Source: Glaciecola siphonariae (GTDB lineage: Bacteria; Pseudomonadota; Gammaproteobacteria; Enterobacterales; Alteromonadaceae). Taken from it: a DNA stretch of 64,000 bases. The first letter of the stretch is position 1; each line of letters begins with the position of its first letter. Position numbers and translations under genes: made by a program. The stretch covers positions 605,470 to 669,469 of the forward strand of contig NZ_JBHSGU010000005.1 of NCBI RefSeq assembly GCF_042652645.1, read 5' to 3'. This document shows positions 35,590-44,782 of this stretch, piece after piece. The notes beneath the pieces are model-generated. The model saw only the letters and a program-made list of their open reading frames with translations. It did not search any database and was not told the DNA's origin.

Positions 35590-37347
35590 ATGAACGATAC
35601 CCAGCATGACATCATAGTGGTTGGCTCAGGAGCAGGCGGAGCAATGGCAGCATACGTGTTGTGTAAGGCCGGTCATAAGGTGCTTATGCTGGAGGCCGGA
35701 CGCGACTACGACCCTAAAACTGAAACTCCCATGTTTAATACCAACGCACAAGCCCCGCTCATGGGGGCAGGAAATAAAGATAAAAACTTTGGCTTTTATG
35801 ATGCAACGGTTGATGGCGGCTGGAGCGTACCCGATGAGCCCTACACTACCGGCGAGGGATCTGATTTTTTTTGGTGGCGTTCACGCATGTTGGGCGGCCG
35901 CACTAATCACTGGGGACGCTATTCACTACGGTTTTCAGAGCATGACTTTAAGGGTAAAAGCAGAGATGGACACGGCGCTGATTGGCCGTTTGAGTACCAA
36001 GACATTGCGCCTTGGTATGACAAAACTGAGGAGCTTGTTGGCATTTGCGGCACCAACACTGGCCTTGACGATATGCCTGACTCTCCGGAGGGCGTACTAC
36101 AACCCCCGCCCACCCCACGCATTCCAGAACTTTTAGTAGCGGCTGCGGCAAAAAAACATGGTATTCCTCTGGCCCCAATGCATCGAGCGGTGCTAACGCG
36201 CCCAAAAGATGACCGTTTGGCATGCTTTTACGCCACACCCTGCGGGCGAGGCTGTTCAATTGGCGCCGCGTTTCAAACAACTACATCGCTCATCCCAATG
36301 GCGCAGGCCACCGGCAATCTTAAGGTTATTACAAACGCAATGGTAAAAACCGTCGATGTTGATGAAAATGGCAGACCCAGCGGCATTACCTATATTAAAA
36401 AGCCCTCTGGGCAGGCTCATTCGATAGCAGCAAACCAGATTATATTGGCAGCGAGCGCCTGTGAATCTGCCAGAATAATGCTGAATTCTCTAAGCAAACA
36501 CCACCCTAAAGGCTTGGCAAATTCGAGCGGCCAATTAGGACGCAACATTATGGATTCAACCGGTGCAGATTTAGGCGCAATGATCCCCGCTTTAAAGGGG
36601 CGGCCTCGCTACAACGAAGACGGGCATACCGCAAATCACCTGTTTATCCCTTGGTGGGGGCACAAAGCACAGGCCAATAAAGAGCTAGATTTCCCTAGAG
36701 GGTACCATTTTGAAATTGGCAGCGGGTTTCGTATGCCGGGTGCCTCTGTCGCTGGCGACTTGCAGGGCTATGGCAAAGCCCTTAAGCAAAACGCGCGCGA
36801 CAATTATGGCACTTACATTAATTTATCTTTGCGCGGCGAGATGCTGCCAAATCCTTATTGCTACATGGAAATTGACGATAAGGTCAAAGACAAATGGGGC
36901 ATACCGGTAGCCAAATTTCATTGGCAGTTTTCGAAGCACGAACTCAATCAAGTGGCGCATGGCTTACAAACAGCCAAAATGCTGTTTGAAACCATGGGTG
37001 CTTCCGTCAAGCGCCTGCCTAGTCCTGAGCAAGCCATACTAAAAGGCGGGCAAATTATTCATGAAGTGGGCGCTACGCGCATGGGTAGCTCAGCCAAAGA
37101 CTCAGTGACGAATCAATGGGGACAAACGTGGGATTGTGACAACCTATACGTTATGGATGGCGGTGTCTTTGCGTCAAACCCTCATAAAAACTGCACGCTC
37201 ACTATTATGACGCTAGCCATGCGTAACGCAGCGCATTTGGCTGAGCGACTTAGCTCAGAAAAAAATAGTTCACAAAGCGGTGCTGTTAGCGCGACCACTC
37301 AGTCATGGTGCGCCAACAGCAAAGGAGGTACTCATGAAATCGCATAA
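35590..37347 (+). CDS. GMC-family FAD oxidoreductase (sugar dehydrogenase large subunit)
   Basis: A 585-residue glucose-methanol-choline oxidoreductase. It opens with the FAD dinucleotide fold DIIVVGSGAGGAMAAYVL, has LGGRTNHWGRYSLRF in the FAD-attachment region, and ends with EVGATRMGSSAKDSV and NPHKNCTLTIMTLAMRNA, the conserved C-terminal FAD and active-site segment. These features fit sugar and glucoside 3-dehydrogenases and sorbosone/gluconate dehydrogenases. ATG at 35590 with GGAG upstream is preferred over an in-frame TTG at 35578. It has no signal and overlaps the Tat-exported small subunit gene by 14 bp, so the complex is probably exported on that partner. Confidence 0.9.
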   Translation: MNDTQHDIIVVGSGAGGAMAAYVLCKAGHKVLMLEAGRDYDPKTETPMFNTNAQAPLMGAGNKDKNFGFYDATVDGGWSVPDEPYTTGEGSDFFWWRSRMLGGRTNHWGRYSLRFSEHDFKGKSRDGHGADWPFEYQDIAPWYDKTEELVGICGTNTGLDDMPDSPEGVLQPPPTPRIPELLVAAAAKKHGIPLAPMHRAVLTRPKDDRLACFYATPCGRGCSIGAAFQTTTSLIPMAQATGNLKVITNAMVKTVDVDENGRPSGITYIKKPSGQAHSIAANQIILAASACESARIMLNSLSKHHPKGLANSSGQLGRNIMDSTGADLGAMIPALKGRPRYNEDGHTANHLFIPWWGHKAQANKELDFPRGYHFEIGSGFRMPGASVAGDLQGYGKALKQNARDNYGTYINLSLRGEMLPNPYCYMEIDDKVKDKWGIPVAKFHWQFSKHELNQVAHGLQTAKMLFETMGASVKRLPSPEQAILKGGQIIHEVGATRMGSSAKDSVTNQWGQTWDCDNLYVMDGGVFASNPHKNCTLTIMTLAMRNAAHLAERLSSEKNSSQSGAVSATTQSWCANSKGGTHEIA

Positions 37348-38164
37348 TAAACACGCATATTTTTTTGATCATGAAAGTGCCACACCGTCTGGTTTTGAAA
37401 GCCAACAACGAAGCGCTCCGCGCAGTATAACGCGCAGAGATACGCTCAAATGGTTAGGCCTATTGACCGCAGGCGGCGCTGCGGCACTGTCAACGAGTAT
37501 AAGCTTTGATGCAATGGCAAATAAAGCATCAAGCGCGGGGCATTGGCCCGAGCTAAAGCTTAAGCCCGTTAGTGCAAAAGGCTACGGTAAAGATCCAAAC
37601 CTTATTATAGCGCCTGAAACCCCGTGGCCTCTTATAATGAGTGATGAAGAGCTAAGCCTTTGTGCCTTGCTTTGCGATATTGTGGTTCCAGCTGAACAAA
37701 ATACGCCATCGGCTGGGCAGTTAAATGTGCAAGCGGTATTAAACGAATGGGTGAGTGCGCCCTACGAGTGGCAGCAAAGCGATAGAGTCACCATCATGCA
37801 TTTACTTGCTTGGCTAGACGATGAAGCCAAACTGCGTTTTGACGCTAATTTTACAGCGCTGCAATGGACGCAACAAAAAGCCATTATCGATGATATTGCT
37901 TATTCAAATGAACAAACGCCTGAGCAGTTTGTGCGACCAGCAACAGCGTTTATGCGATTAAAAGCATTGATACTGGCGGCATTTTTTAGCACGCCTGAAG
38001 GCATGAGTGATATTGGCTACTTGGGCAATGTGCCAATTGCAGGCCCCTACCCTGGTCCAAGCGAAGCAGCTTATGCACATTTAGATGATGTGCTCAGTGA
38101 TTTAGGTTTATCTGAATTTAAATATCCGCTAAAAGGATTTGATGCGCCAGATACACCGCAGTAA
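37334..38164 (+). CDS. Gluconate-2-dehydrogenase subunit-3-like Tat-exported small subunit
   Basis: A 276-residue protein starting MKSHNKHAYFFDHES with an AAAGGAGGT ribosome-binding site. A twin-arginine signal (ITRRDTLKWLG and a hydrophobic stretch to SISFDAMANKA) is near residue 35-65. The mature part is a Gluconate_2-dh3 domain (LCALLCDIVVPAEQNTPSA, FFSTPEGMSDIGYLGN, GPYPGPSEAAYA). In known complexes this small subunit carries the FAD-containing GMC subunit across the membrane. No cytochrome c subunit follows, so the electron acceptor must be encoded elsewhere. Confidence 0.9.
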   Translation: MKSHNKHAYFFDHESATPSGFESQQRSAPRSITRRDTLKWLGLLTAGGAAALSTSISFDAMANKASSAGHWPELKLKPVSAKGYGKDPNLIIAPETPWPLIMSDEELSLCALLCDIVVPAEQNTPSAGQLNVQAVLNEWVSAPYEWQQSDRVTIMHLLAWLDDEAKLRFDANFTALQWTQQKAIIDDIAYSNEQTPEQFVRPATAFMRLKALILAAFFSTPEGMSDIGYLGNVPIAGPYPGPSEAAYAHLDDVLSDLGLSEFKYPLKGFDAPDTPQ

Positions 38165-38173
38165 TGACGCAGA

Positions 38174-38629
38174 CTACTCTCGAGACTGCTGGTATGCCTC
38201 ATAGTCGGGCACTCGGTATTCGTATTGCTCAGTTAGCATAGGCGAGGTAAGTAAATAGTCTGCACTGCTTGGGTTACAGGCAACAGGAATATTCCACACC
38301 GCTGCTATGCGCAGTAGCGCTTTTACATCAGGGTCGTGAGGCATAGATTCCAGAGGGTCCCAAAAGAAAATGAGCACATCGAGCTGTTGCTGCGCGATGC
38401 GGGCGCCTATTTGTTGGTCACCCCCAAGTGGACCACTCAACAAAGGCTCAACCTTCAATCCGGTCTCGTGTGCAATCACATTGGCCGTTGTGCCGGTGGC
38501 AAACAGCTCCTGGTGTTTAAGGTTATCGTGATGTTTTTTACACCAGCGACTTAGCACTGGCTTCATATGATCGTGCGCGACAAGTGCAATTTTTTTTGTT
38601 TTTGGCGCTTTAGACAGCATGAATTTCAT
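38174..38629 (-). CDS. mgsA: Methylglyoxal synthase
   Basis: A 151-residue enzyme that converts dihydroxyacetone phosphate to methylglyoxal and phosphate, relieving sugar-phosphate stress. The conserved pattern is IALVAHDHMKP, ATGTTANVI, LLSGPLGGDQQIGARI, FFWDPLESMPHDPDVKALLR and VACNPSSADYLL, which supplies the catalytic Asp and phosphate-binding loop. Length is standard. It converges on the dehydrogenase small subunit gene with a 9-bp gap. Confidence 0.95.
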   Translation of the reverse strand: MKFMLSKAPKTKKIALVAHDHMKPVLSRWCKKHHDNLKHQELFATGTTANVIAHETGLKVEPLLSGPLGGDQQIGARIAQQQLDVLIFFWDPLESMPHDPDVKALLRIAAVWNIPVACNPSSADYLLTSPMLTEQYEYRVPDYEAYQQSRE

Positions 38630-39005
38630 TGTTCTTATCCCTTAATGTTTTGTGCATCACTCGCATGGTCATACTTAACTTACTATGCAGCTTTATGCGC
38701 AACTTTATGTGCAACGTCATTTGACATCTCATTTGAACATAACACGCTTCGGCCCCTCTGCTGCGCACTAAATCATGCATCACTAAATGAGTCATCCTGA
38801 AGTCGATTCCCTTAAGCTTTCCACATTTTGCGAGGCAATTCATCTATAAAATATTATTTTGTGGTGACGCTTATTGTGTTTATATGTGTTTAGATTTGTT
38901 TGAATACTTGGCGCTAGCTTATTTATGCATTTGTCTCTTTATCTGTATCAAGTGCCTATCGTTTACTAGCTAACCTGAATAAAAACAGCACAAGGACACT
39001 TTAAT
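38630..39005. other. Intergenic stretch upstream of mgsA and the serine hydrolase
   Basis: This 376-bp divergent gap must hold promoters for mgsA (minus) and the serine hydrolase (plus). A pair of similar runs (CTTTATGCGCAACTTTATGTGCAA) sits near 38690-38715. The frames open here give low-complexity Cys/His-rich peptides and no ribosome-binding site, so no gene is called. Confidence 0.5.
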
Positions 39006-40100
39006 ATGTTGATGCGCCTCGCTTCTATATTTTTAGCACTGCTCAGTGCTTCGTTCACGGCACATGGCCAATCGGCTTATTTCCCTGAAAAGCATGAATG
39101 GCAGAGCAAACAGGCCGAGCAGCTCGGCTTTAATAAATCGGCGCTGAACGATGCTGTAAGCTTTGCCCAAAGCAACGAATATAGTGGCTCAAGAGATTTG
39201 AGAATAGCTATTTTCGATGGATTCAAACGAGAGCCGTTTCATGAAATATTGGGGCCGACTAAAAAACGCGGCGGCCCCGCGGGCATGATCCTTAAAGACG
39301 GATACATTGCCGCGCAATGGGGCGACCTAGAACGCGTAGATATGACGTTTAGCGTGACTAAAAGCTTTCTCTCTACACTCGCTGGACTTGCACAAGACCA
39401 AGGCCTGATATATTCGGTTAACGATAAAGTCGCAAACTACGTTTGGGACGATACCTTTAGAGGCGAGCATAACCAAAAAATTACGTGGCACAGCTTACTT
39501 AATCAGTCTTCCGATTGGTCGGGCGAACTATTTGGCATCAAAGACTGGGCAGACCGCCCGCCACAAGAAGGCGGTATTGACGATTGGAAATATCGCGTTT
39601 TAAATGCCCCAGACACTGTTATGGAATATAACGATGTCAGAGTAAACGTACTGGCATATTCACTCCTACAAGTATTCAGACAACCCCTTCCGCAGGTTCT
39701 AAAAACGCAGATTATGGACAAAATAGGCGCCTCAAGCACTTGGCGATGGTTTGGCTACGAAGATGCTTGGGTGACGATAGATGGCCTTAAGATGAAGTCG
39801 GTTACCGGCGGCGGACATTCAGGCGGTGGTGTGTTTATCAATACGCTAGATCAAGCGAGATTTGGCTTGCTGGTGCTCAATAACGGTCGATGGAAAAATG
39901 AGCAAATTATTTCAAAGCAATGGTTAGACTCAGCCATTGAGCCGTCAAAAGCGAATGCAAGCTATGGCTACATGTGGTGGCTGAATAAAGGGCCCAGAAA
40001 GTGGGACGAAGTAGAAGACAGCGATATGTTTTATGCTGCAGGCTTCGGCGGTAACTTTATTGTGGTTGACCGCAAAAATAACATGGTAATAGTAACGTGA
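39006..40100 (+). CDS. Exported serine hydrolase (class C beta-lactamase-like), C-terminus probably cut by an in-frame TGA
   Basis: A 364-residue beta-lactamase-family (class C/PBP-like) hydrolase with a Sec signal (HGQSA). The active-site SxxK is SVTK near residue 118, a Tyr motif lies in YNDVRVNV and a GGG/HSGG motif (GGGHSGGGVF) supplies the third element. A good ribosome-binding site (AAGGACACTTTAAT) is present. The protein ends NMVIVT, but the same frame stays open after the TGA for 19 codons (WLEPSKIGEMVSKVV...) to a TAA at 40158-40160. Homologues end with VVRW-like text at this place, so the TGA probably replaces a CGA Arg codon. Confidence 0.8.
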   Translation: MLMRLASIFLALLSASFTAHGQSAYFPEKHEWQSKQAEQLGFNKSALNDAVSFAQSNEYSGSRDLRIAIFDGFKREPFHEILGPTKKRGGPAGMILKDGYIAAQWGDLERVDMTFSVTKSFLSTLAGLAQDQGLIYSVNDKVANYVWDDTFRGEHNQKITWHSLLNQSSDWSGELFGIKDWADRPPQEGGIDDWKYRVLNAPDTVMEYNDVRVNVLAYSLLQVFRQPLPQVLKTQIMDKIGASSTWRWFGYEDAWVTIDGLKMKSVTGGGHSGGGVFINTLDQARFGLLVLNNGRWKNEQIISKQWLDSAIEPSKANASYGYMWWLNKGPRKWDEVEDSDMFYAAGFGGNFIVVDRKNNMVIVT

Positions 40101-40232
40101 TGGCTCGAGCCTTCGAAAATTGGAGAAATGGTGTCGAAGGTGGTTAGTGCAATTGACTAATGGCCCTTCATTATTGAAAACAGAGGCTCGCCTAAGAGGC
40201 AGCTTTATTCAAAAGCAACTAGGAAGAAGTTT

Positions 40233-41354
40233 ATGCAGGAAAAGTACACGCATTTTGGCGTAGAAGTTTCACTTTTTAGTGGAAAAACGCGCGCATATTT
40301 GCGCTACAAGCACATTCCGTTTGTAGAAGTAACGCCCTCTGCAAAAGTCATTAATAAAGAGCTGTATCCGCAAACAGGTATGAGGATGATACCCGTTGTA
40401 AAAACGCCTGAAGGTGAATATTTACAAGATACAACAGATATTATCGACAAGCTTGAGCAGCGTTTTCCTAGCCACAGCGTGTACCCTGAACAGCCCTTAC
40501 AAAAGTTTTTGGCGTATCTGCTGGAGCTATATGCAGATGAGTGGTTACTGCTGCCAGCTATGCATTATCGATGGCATTACAAGCGCGACCACCTCTGGTT
40601 TATTATGAAGGAGTTTGGCAACTGTATGATGCCATCAATACCCCGTATTTTTAGACCATTTGCCGCTTGTTTGCCTGCGCTTTATTTTGGGCGTTTGTAC
40701 AAGCCTGTGCTTGGCGTAAGCAAGCAAAACTATCGTCAGGTAGAGGCCTTTTATTTGCGGTTTTTAGAGTCGTTTAATAAGCACCTCGATTCAATACCAT
40801 TTGTGCTTGGAACGCGTCCTTCAATCGCCGATTTTGGGTTTATGGGTCCTTTATATGCTCATTTATACAGAGACCCGTATTCTGGCAAAGTTATGAAGAC
40901 ACACGCGCCTAATGTAGCCCGATGGGTGGAAAGGATGAATCAGCTTGACACTTACGATTTTGGTGAAGACACCGGCTTTGAACGAGGCGCGCAAGTCGCA
41001 GAACACCTCGTACCTATTCTAAGTCAATTGCAAAACGACTATTACCCTATATTACAGGAAACTTCCGAGCGCATTGCCAAGCGCGTCAAACAAAAACCCA
41101 ACGAACGCCTGCCGCGATTTTTAGGCAAAATGACCTTCACTTTAGAGGGCGTAGAAGAAACACGATACGTGAATACCTACGCTCAGTGGATGTGGCAGAG
41201 GGCTATTAATTATTTTTATGGTTTATCTGAAGCAGAGCAGCAAATAATACGTGAGGCTTTAGAGGCCAAAGGCTTAAGCAAGCTCGTTGCCGCTCCAATT
41301 AAAGAGCAGATTGAGCGCAGACAAAACAAACTCTATCCTGTGAACGCAAAATAA
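40233..41354 (+). CDS. Glutathione S-transferase family protein (GST N- and C-terminal domains plus extension)
   Basis: A 373-residue protein. Residues 1-85 form a thioredoxin-like GST N-terminal domain (EVSLFSGKTRAYLRYKHIPF, RMIPVVKTPEGEYLQDTTDI) and 100-250 a GST_C helical domain (YLRFLESFNKHLDSIPFVLG, SIADFGFMGPLYAHLY). A C-terminal helical extension of about 120 residues is longer than usual. Glutathione-dependent or glutaredoxin-like activity is not assured; metaxin- or faxc-like homologues act without classical GST catalysis. It has its own ribosome-binding site (AGGAAG) and terminator. Confidence 0.85.
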   Translation: MQEKYTHFGVEVSLFSGKTRAYLRYKHIPFVEVTPSAKVINKELYPQTGMRMIPVVKTPEGEYLQDTTDIIDKLEQRFPSHSVYPEQPLQKFLAYLLELYADEWLLLPAMHYRWHYKRDHLWFIMKEFGNCMMPSIPRIFRPFAACLPALYFGRLYKPVLGVSKQNYRQVEAFYLRFLESFNKHLDSIPFVLGTRPSIADFGFMGPLYAHLYRDPYSGKVMKTHAPNVARWVERMNQLDTYDFGEDTGFERGAQVAEHLVPILSQLQNDYYPILQETSERIAKRVKQKPNERLPRFLGKMTFTLEGVEETRYVNTYAQWMWQRAINYFYGLSEAEQQIIREALEAKGLSKLVAAPIKEQIERRQNKLYPVNAK

Positions 41355-41356
41355 TC

Positions 41357-41400
41357 ACGACCTGAGCCCTATTGGCTTAGCTCAGGTCGTTTACTTTTTT
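41357..41400 (+). terminator. Rho-independent terminator after the GST gene
   Basis: A 10-bp stem ACGACCTGAG / CTCAGGTCGT (41357-41366 with 41381-41390) is followed by TTACTTTTTT. It also lies at the 3' end of the convergent GH5 gene. Confidence 0.8.
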
Positions 41401-41404
41401 GTGC

Positions 41405-42859
41405 TTAGTAAGCACTCAAGGTGAATTTTTGAGAGCCCCAAGTATCGCGCAATTTGGCTTGTCGCATCACATCCCACTGATTTTCAGGTGACGAAATGTA
41501 TTGCTGTGACCATTGGTTTTTGAGGCGGTACTGGTTTCCTGTTTTCTCAATAAACCAACGCTGAGAACTCCATGAGCTATTCAATGGGTCGATTTTAATG
41601 GGCGCCCATTCGTTTTTAGAAGACGCAGTTAGATACATCCCCGTCCAAACATTTCGAATGCGGAAGGTGTTATTCCCAGCACTTTCGATTACCCATTTTT
41701 GTGAACCCCAGTTTGGAACAAGATCAACGCTCTGCACATCAGCCCAGCCCGCATTGGCGCTTGCGTGTAAATAACGCCCTTTCCAACCATCTTGAATACG
41801 CTTTTTACCGGTTACGCCGCTGGTAGGTTCGTCATCTTGTAAACCGTGGTCTTTAGGCCAATATGTACCTATACCAGACGCCGCTCCATACCCGTTTTTA
41901 ACGCGATTTTTATAGGTGCTGCTGAATTTTAAGTCATCATTATCAAGGTTTTGATTAGTATTTTTATAGTTAAATACCGGTGACCACTGCATCCATGAGT
42001 ACCCTCTGTCTTCCATTACCTTTATGTTGTCTACTAAAAATTCATAGTCAATGGGATAGTAGTTAGCGTCGGTTAAGCTATAAAACTCCGTGTTGATTGT
42101 GGGAAACTCATCACGATACTCATCGGCTTTGTCGTGCTGAACGCGCTTGCCTACAATGTATTCATATATGTGATAGCCCACCGATGCATTGCTGTAGTCA
42201 ATACCTGATGAATTGTTGCGAATATCGGCAACAGGAAGCGCACTTGGATTATTCGGTGACCACAATATCAAATGGGTGTTTGGAGCAAGGTTTCTTACAT
42301 AACTATACAGCGCAGACATGTTTTGTTTTGCACTGGGAATATCAGGTTCGTTTACTAGCTCATAAATAACATGGGTTTTGTTTTTATATTTGCCTGCGTA
42401 TAAGCCCCAAAAGTCTTTCGATTTTTGTAGATTTACTGTTGTCCCAAATTCAATGTGCATGTTAATAACGGCGTAAATACCGGCCTCTTCAGCCCAGGTA
42501 ACGCAGCGGTCGATTAAATGAGAGATTTTGTCTTTGTGGTCTTCATACCATATGTCGCCTTTTTGCATGTAGGCCCAATTGCCAATCCAAGGAGAACAAC
42601 GTACCAAGTTCATGTTGTAGTCTTTGGCAACACTCATAAAGTAATCTTTATAGGCTTGGTCATTATTTTTCATGTCAGAAATGGCAAAGATATCAAGAAA
42701 AAATGGCGCGCCTCGGAGCTTTACGCCGTTGTCTGCCACAACGTTGTTATCACTATCTATTTTTACCCGGCCTCTAGCTGCATCGGCCATACTGCTCATG
42801 GTAAAGAGGGTGAGAAAGGTGCATAAAAGTACCAGTTTAAATGCGTTAAATTGAATCAT
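41405..42859 (-). CDS. Secreted GH5 glycoside hydrolase with C-terminal ricin-like domain
   Basis: A 484-residue exported enzyme (signal ends near ADAARG). Residues 30-320 are a GH5 TIM barrel. The acid/base Glu is in VIYELVNEPD, the nucleophile Glu in INTEFYS, with VGYHIYEY between them. This fits endo-beta-1,4-glucanase or mannanase types; substrate is not decidable. After a short linker, three sequence-related units of about 45 residues (GWKGRYLHAS..., VWTGMYLTAS..., QWSQQYISSP... with QKW/QRW/QKF) make a ricin-type beta-trefoil that probably binds carbohydrate. Confidence 0.88.
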   Translation of the reverse strand: MIQFNAFKLVLLCTFLTLFTMSSMADAARGRVKIDSDNNVVADNGVKLRGAPFFLDIFAISDMKNNDQAYKDYFMSVAKDYNMNLVRCSPWIGNWAYMQKGDIWYEDHKDKISHLIDRCVTWAEEAGIYAVINMHIEFGTTVNLQKSKDFWGLYAGKYKNKTHVIYELVNEPDIPSAKQNMSALYSYVRNLAPNTHLILWSPNNPSALPVADIRNNSSGIDYSNASVGYHIYEYIVGKRVQHDKADEYRDEFPTINTEFYSLTDANYYPIDYEFLVDNIKVMEDRGYSWMQWSPVFNYKNTNQNLDNDDLKFSSTYKNRVKNGYGAASGIGTYWPKDHGLQDDEPTSGVTGKKRIQDGWKGRYLHASANAGWADVQSVDLVPNWGSQKWVIESAGNNTFRIRNVWTGMYLTASSKNEWAPIKIDPLNSSWSSQRWFIEKTGNQYRLKNQWSQQYISSPENQWDVMRQAKLRDTWGSQKFTLSAY

Positions 42860-43146
42860 GTTGTATTCGCTCGTTGATTTTAAGAAGTACTGCTACCCCA
42901 TGATGTCCATCAGTCGGGGAAATCTTAAAACTACGAGCCCAAACAATCATCAACAAAAATATAACATTATTTTTACACTTAAAAAGCGTGATAACTTATG
43001 AAATTAATTAATTGAATTACTATTTATATCGTAAAAAATCTTTATATTTTAGTTATATAAGTATTTTTCGGAATGGAGCGGCTTCAAAATCGCATTTTCA
43101 TTTAAGATTTTTAGTAGCAATGCGCACTTACATTTTGCGACTAATG

Positions 43147-43662
43147 TTAACAACCCGTAAGCCTCGTAAATATGAGAGGTTCAGACGTGTTAGATGCGTT
43201 TGCGTTGAAGTAAGTAACTGAACAATCGTTAGTCAAAGGGTCTTCTCCCGCGAAGGTAATGCGCATTTGTGAATTGCTTGCGTCAATCGACACCGTAAGT
43301 TGTGTTGAATCGATATCAATAAAGCTGTCTATGCCATAAACAGGTGGGGTGGCACTTAGGTCAGATTGAATTTGGGTGTACCCGTTTACGTCTGGATAGC
43401 CCAGATGGGTTTGCACGGGTACGCCCGCAACTTCTACCTCAGACCTGCTATCGGAATTAGGTAGGGTATGCACGCCATTCACTACCGCTTTTGCAAACAC
43501 AAGTTTGGCTGCGCCTTTTAACGCAGCTTCAACACCAACAATCGTTTGCTTACGTGCATCAGTCTGAATATCAATGAATCGGGGCGCTGCGGTGACCGCT
43601 AAAATACCCAAGATCACGATGACGATGATAAGCTCGATTAAGGTAAAACCTTTTTGCTGCAT
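43147..43662 (-). CDS. Type IV pilin-like protein, MSHA major pilin type
   Basis: A 171-residue prepilin with the class III signal and start of mature protein in QQKGFTLIELIIVIVILGIL (cleavage after Gly, Phe+1, Glu+5). The following APRFIDIQTDARK and a Cys pair near the C-terminus match MSHA pilin (MshA) subunits, which form surface attachment pili in Vibrio and Alteromonadales. The rest of an msh locus is not in the window, so this is an isolated copy. Upstream is a small HEXXH protein. Its flanks are AT-rich. Confidence 0.85.
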   Translation of the reverse strand: MQQKGFTLIELIIVIVILGILAVTAAPRFIDIQTDARKQTIVGVEAALKGAAKLVFAKAVVNGVHTLPNSDSRSEVEVAGVPVQTHLGYPDVNGYTQIQSDLSATPPVYGIDSFIDIDSTQLTVSIDASNSQMRITFAGEDPLTNDCSVTYFNANASNTSEPLIFTRLTGC

Positions 43663-43750
43663 GCGAATTCCTAATAACTTCCGATAAGCAAGACCATGCT
43701 TATGATCTTATAACTGCTAATATGATTTATCGGCAGCTTGGCGCCTTTTA

Positions 43751-44443
43751 TTAGTCCTCTGTACTGAACAAAGCGTCAAAACTTTCACCTTGCTTAATCC
43801 TGTCGAGCTTCGCGTAGAATTTCCTCTTATCAACGGAGTCGACGGCTAATCTTGCTGCTTGATAGTTTTTAAACGCGTTTTCATTATAAAACTGATGCCC
43901 AAAAAACAGCGCTTTAACCGCCTCTACCTCTGCTTCATCCATGGAGATGTTCTCTGGTAAAAAAGGCTCCCTAAAATCGACCGTTAGTGAAATGCCTTCC
44001 TCAAACCATCGTGGCATTTTTAACATTTGCGTTAACCAACCAAGCCGCTCATATATTTCAGCGTGTACTAATTCGTGAGCGGCCACGTCTACATTTTGTC
44101 CTTTTGGTCCTAAAACCAAACAATTATTGAATGGGCTAAAGTGAGAGCTTGCTGTGGTGGAAGCAAAAAATTTATCAGATTCGTCTTTGTTTAAGGTCAA
44201 GATAATAGTGGGCCTTGCCGTCATCTCCCCAAATGTATCTGATACTCTTGATCTAGCATGTGCGAGAAACGCCAAGTCATCCTTGTTTCTATTATCACTA
44301 GTAGCGATAAATACATTCGGCGCAACTTGCTCGTAACCCAGTGGACCGGCGGCTTCACAGGCGATTGCACCTTTAAAAAAATAGAGCGGTGTTCCGATTA
44401 AGATAACACTCAGTGTTAGGTACAAATACGATGACTTTTTCAT
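43751..44443 (-). CDS. Small HEXXH metallopeptidase-like protein
   Basis: A 230-residue protein with an N-terminal membrane/signal segment (about residues 5-24). The zinc motif HELVHAEIYER is followed by WFEEGISLTVDF, giving a gluzincin-like H-H-E ligand set about 25 residues apart. It resembles putative basic secretory or 'peptidase MA-like' families; activity is unproved. The start has a good AAGGAG site. Its promoter would lie in or beyond repeat element copy 1, which ends 14 bp before the ATG. Its GC content is lower than that of the chromosomal genes to the left. Confidence 0.78.
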   Translation of the reverse strand: MKKSSYLYLTLSVILIGTPLYFFKGAIACEAAGPLGYEQVAPNVFIATSDNRNKDDLAFLAHARSRVSDTFGEMTARPTIILTLNKDESDKFFASTTASSHFSPFNNCLVLGPKGQNVDVAAHELVHAEIYERLGWLTQMLKMPRWFEEGISLTVDFREPFLPENISMDEAEVEAVKALFFGHQFYNENAFKNYQAARLAVDSVDKRKFYAKLDRIKQGESFDALFSTED

Positions 44444-44456
44444 TTTAACTCCTTAT

Positions 44457-44737
44457 CAAGGGGTCAGGTTCCTTGAAACCATCCTCTCTGCTATGTGGAA
44501 GAGAGGCGCTCCTCGATTATTTCCATATTAAACAACATAAAAACATGGATTGATATGTTGGGAACAATAATTCTAAAGCGGCGAGAAAATTGATTTTTAA
44601 CTTAAAAACAAACTTTTAAACATCTTATTTTAAATCGCTTCTCGTTTCACATTAACAGTCAAGCCATATTTTCTATTGAGCAGCAAATCAGCGTGAGCTA
44701 AAAATCAAAATACCTTTTCAAGGAATCTGACCCCTAG
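44457..44737. repeat. Repeat element, copy 1 (MITE-like, 281 bp)
   Basis: The ends are imperfect inverted copies of AGGGGTCAGGTTCCTTGAAA (here one change). It matches copies at 45704 and 46676 over its whole length, in the same orientation, with a conserved TATC/TAT context on the left and AGA(T/C)TCG on the right. No transposase is inside. The ends resemble those of repeats mobilised by RAYT/IS200-like transposases in Gammaproteobacteria; this is inference. No target-site duplication is evident. Confidence 0.85.
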
Positions 44738-44782
44738 ACTCGAACGAATGCATAACAACGCGTCATACCGTCTTGAATGTAA

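Noticed and set aside
38567..38843. Open frames on both strands over the mgsA upstream region
   Set aside because: Low-complexity Cys/Leu/Thr peptides, no ribosome-binding sites and overlap with mgsA; treated as non-coding.
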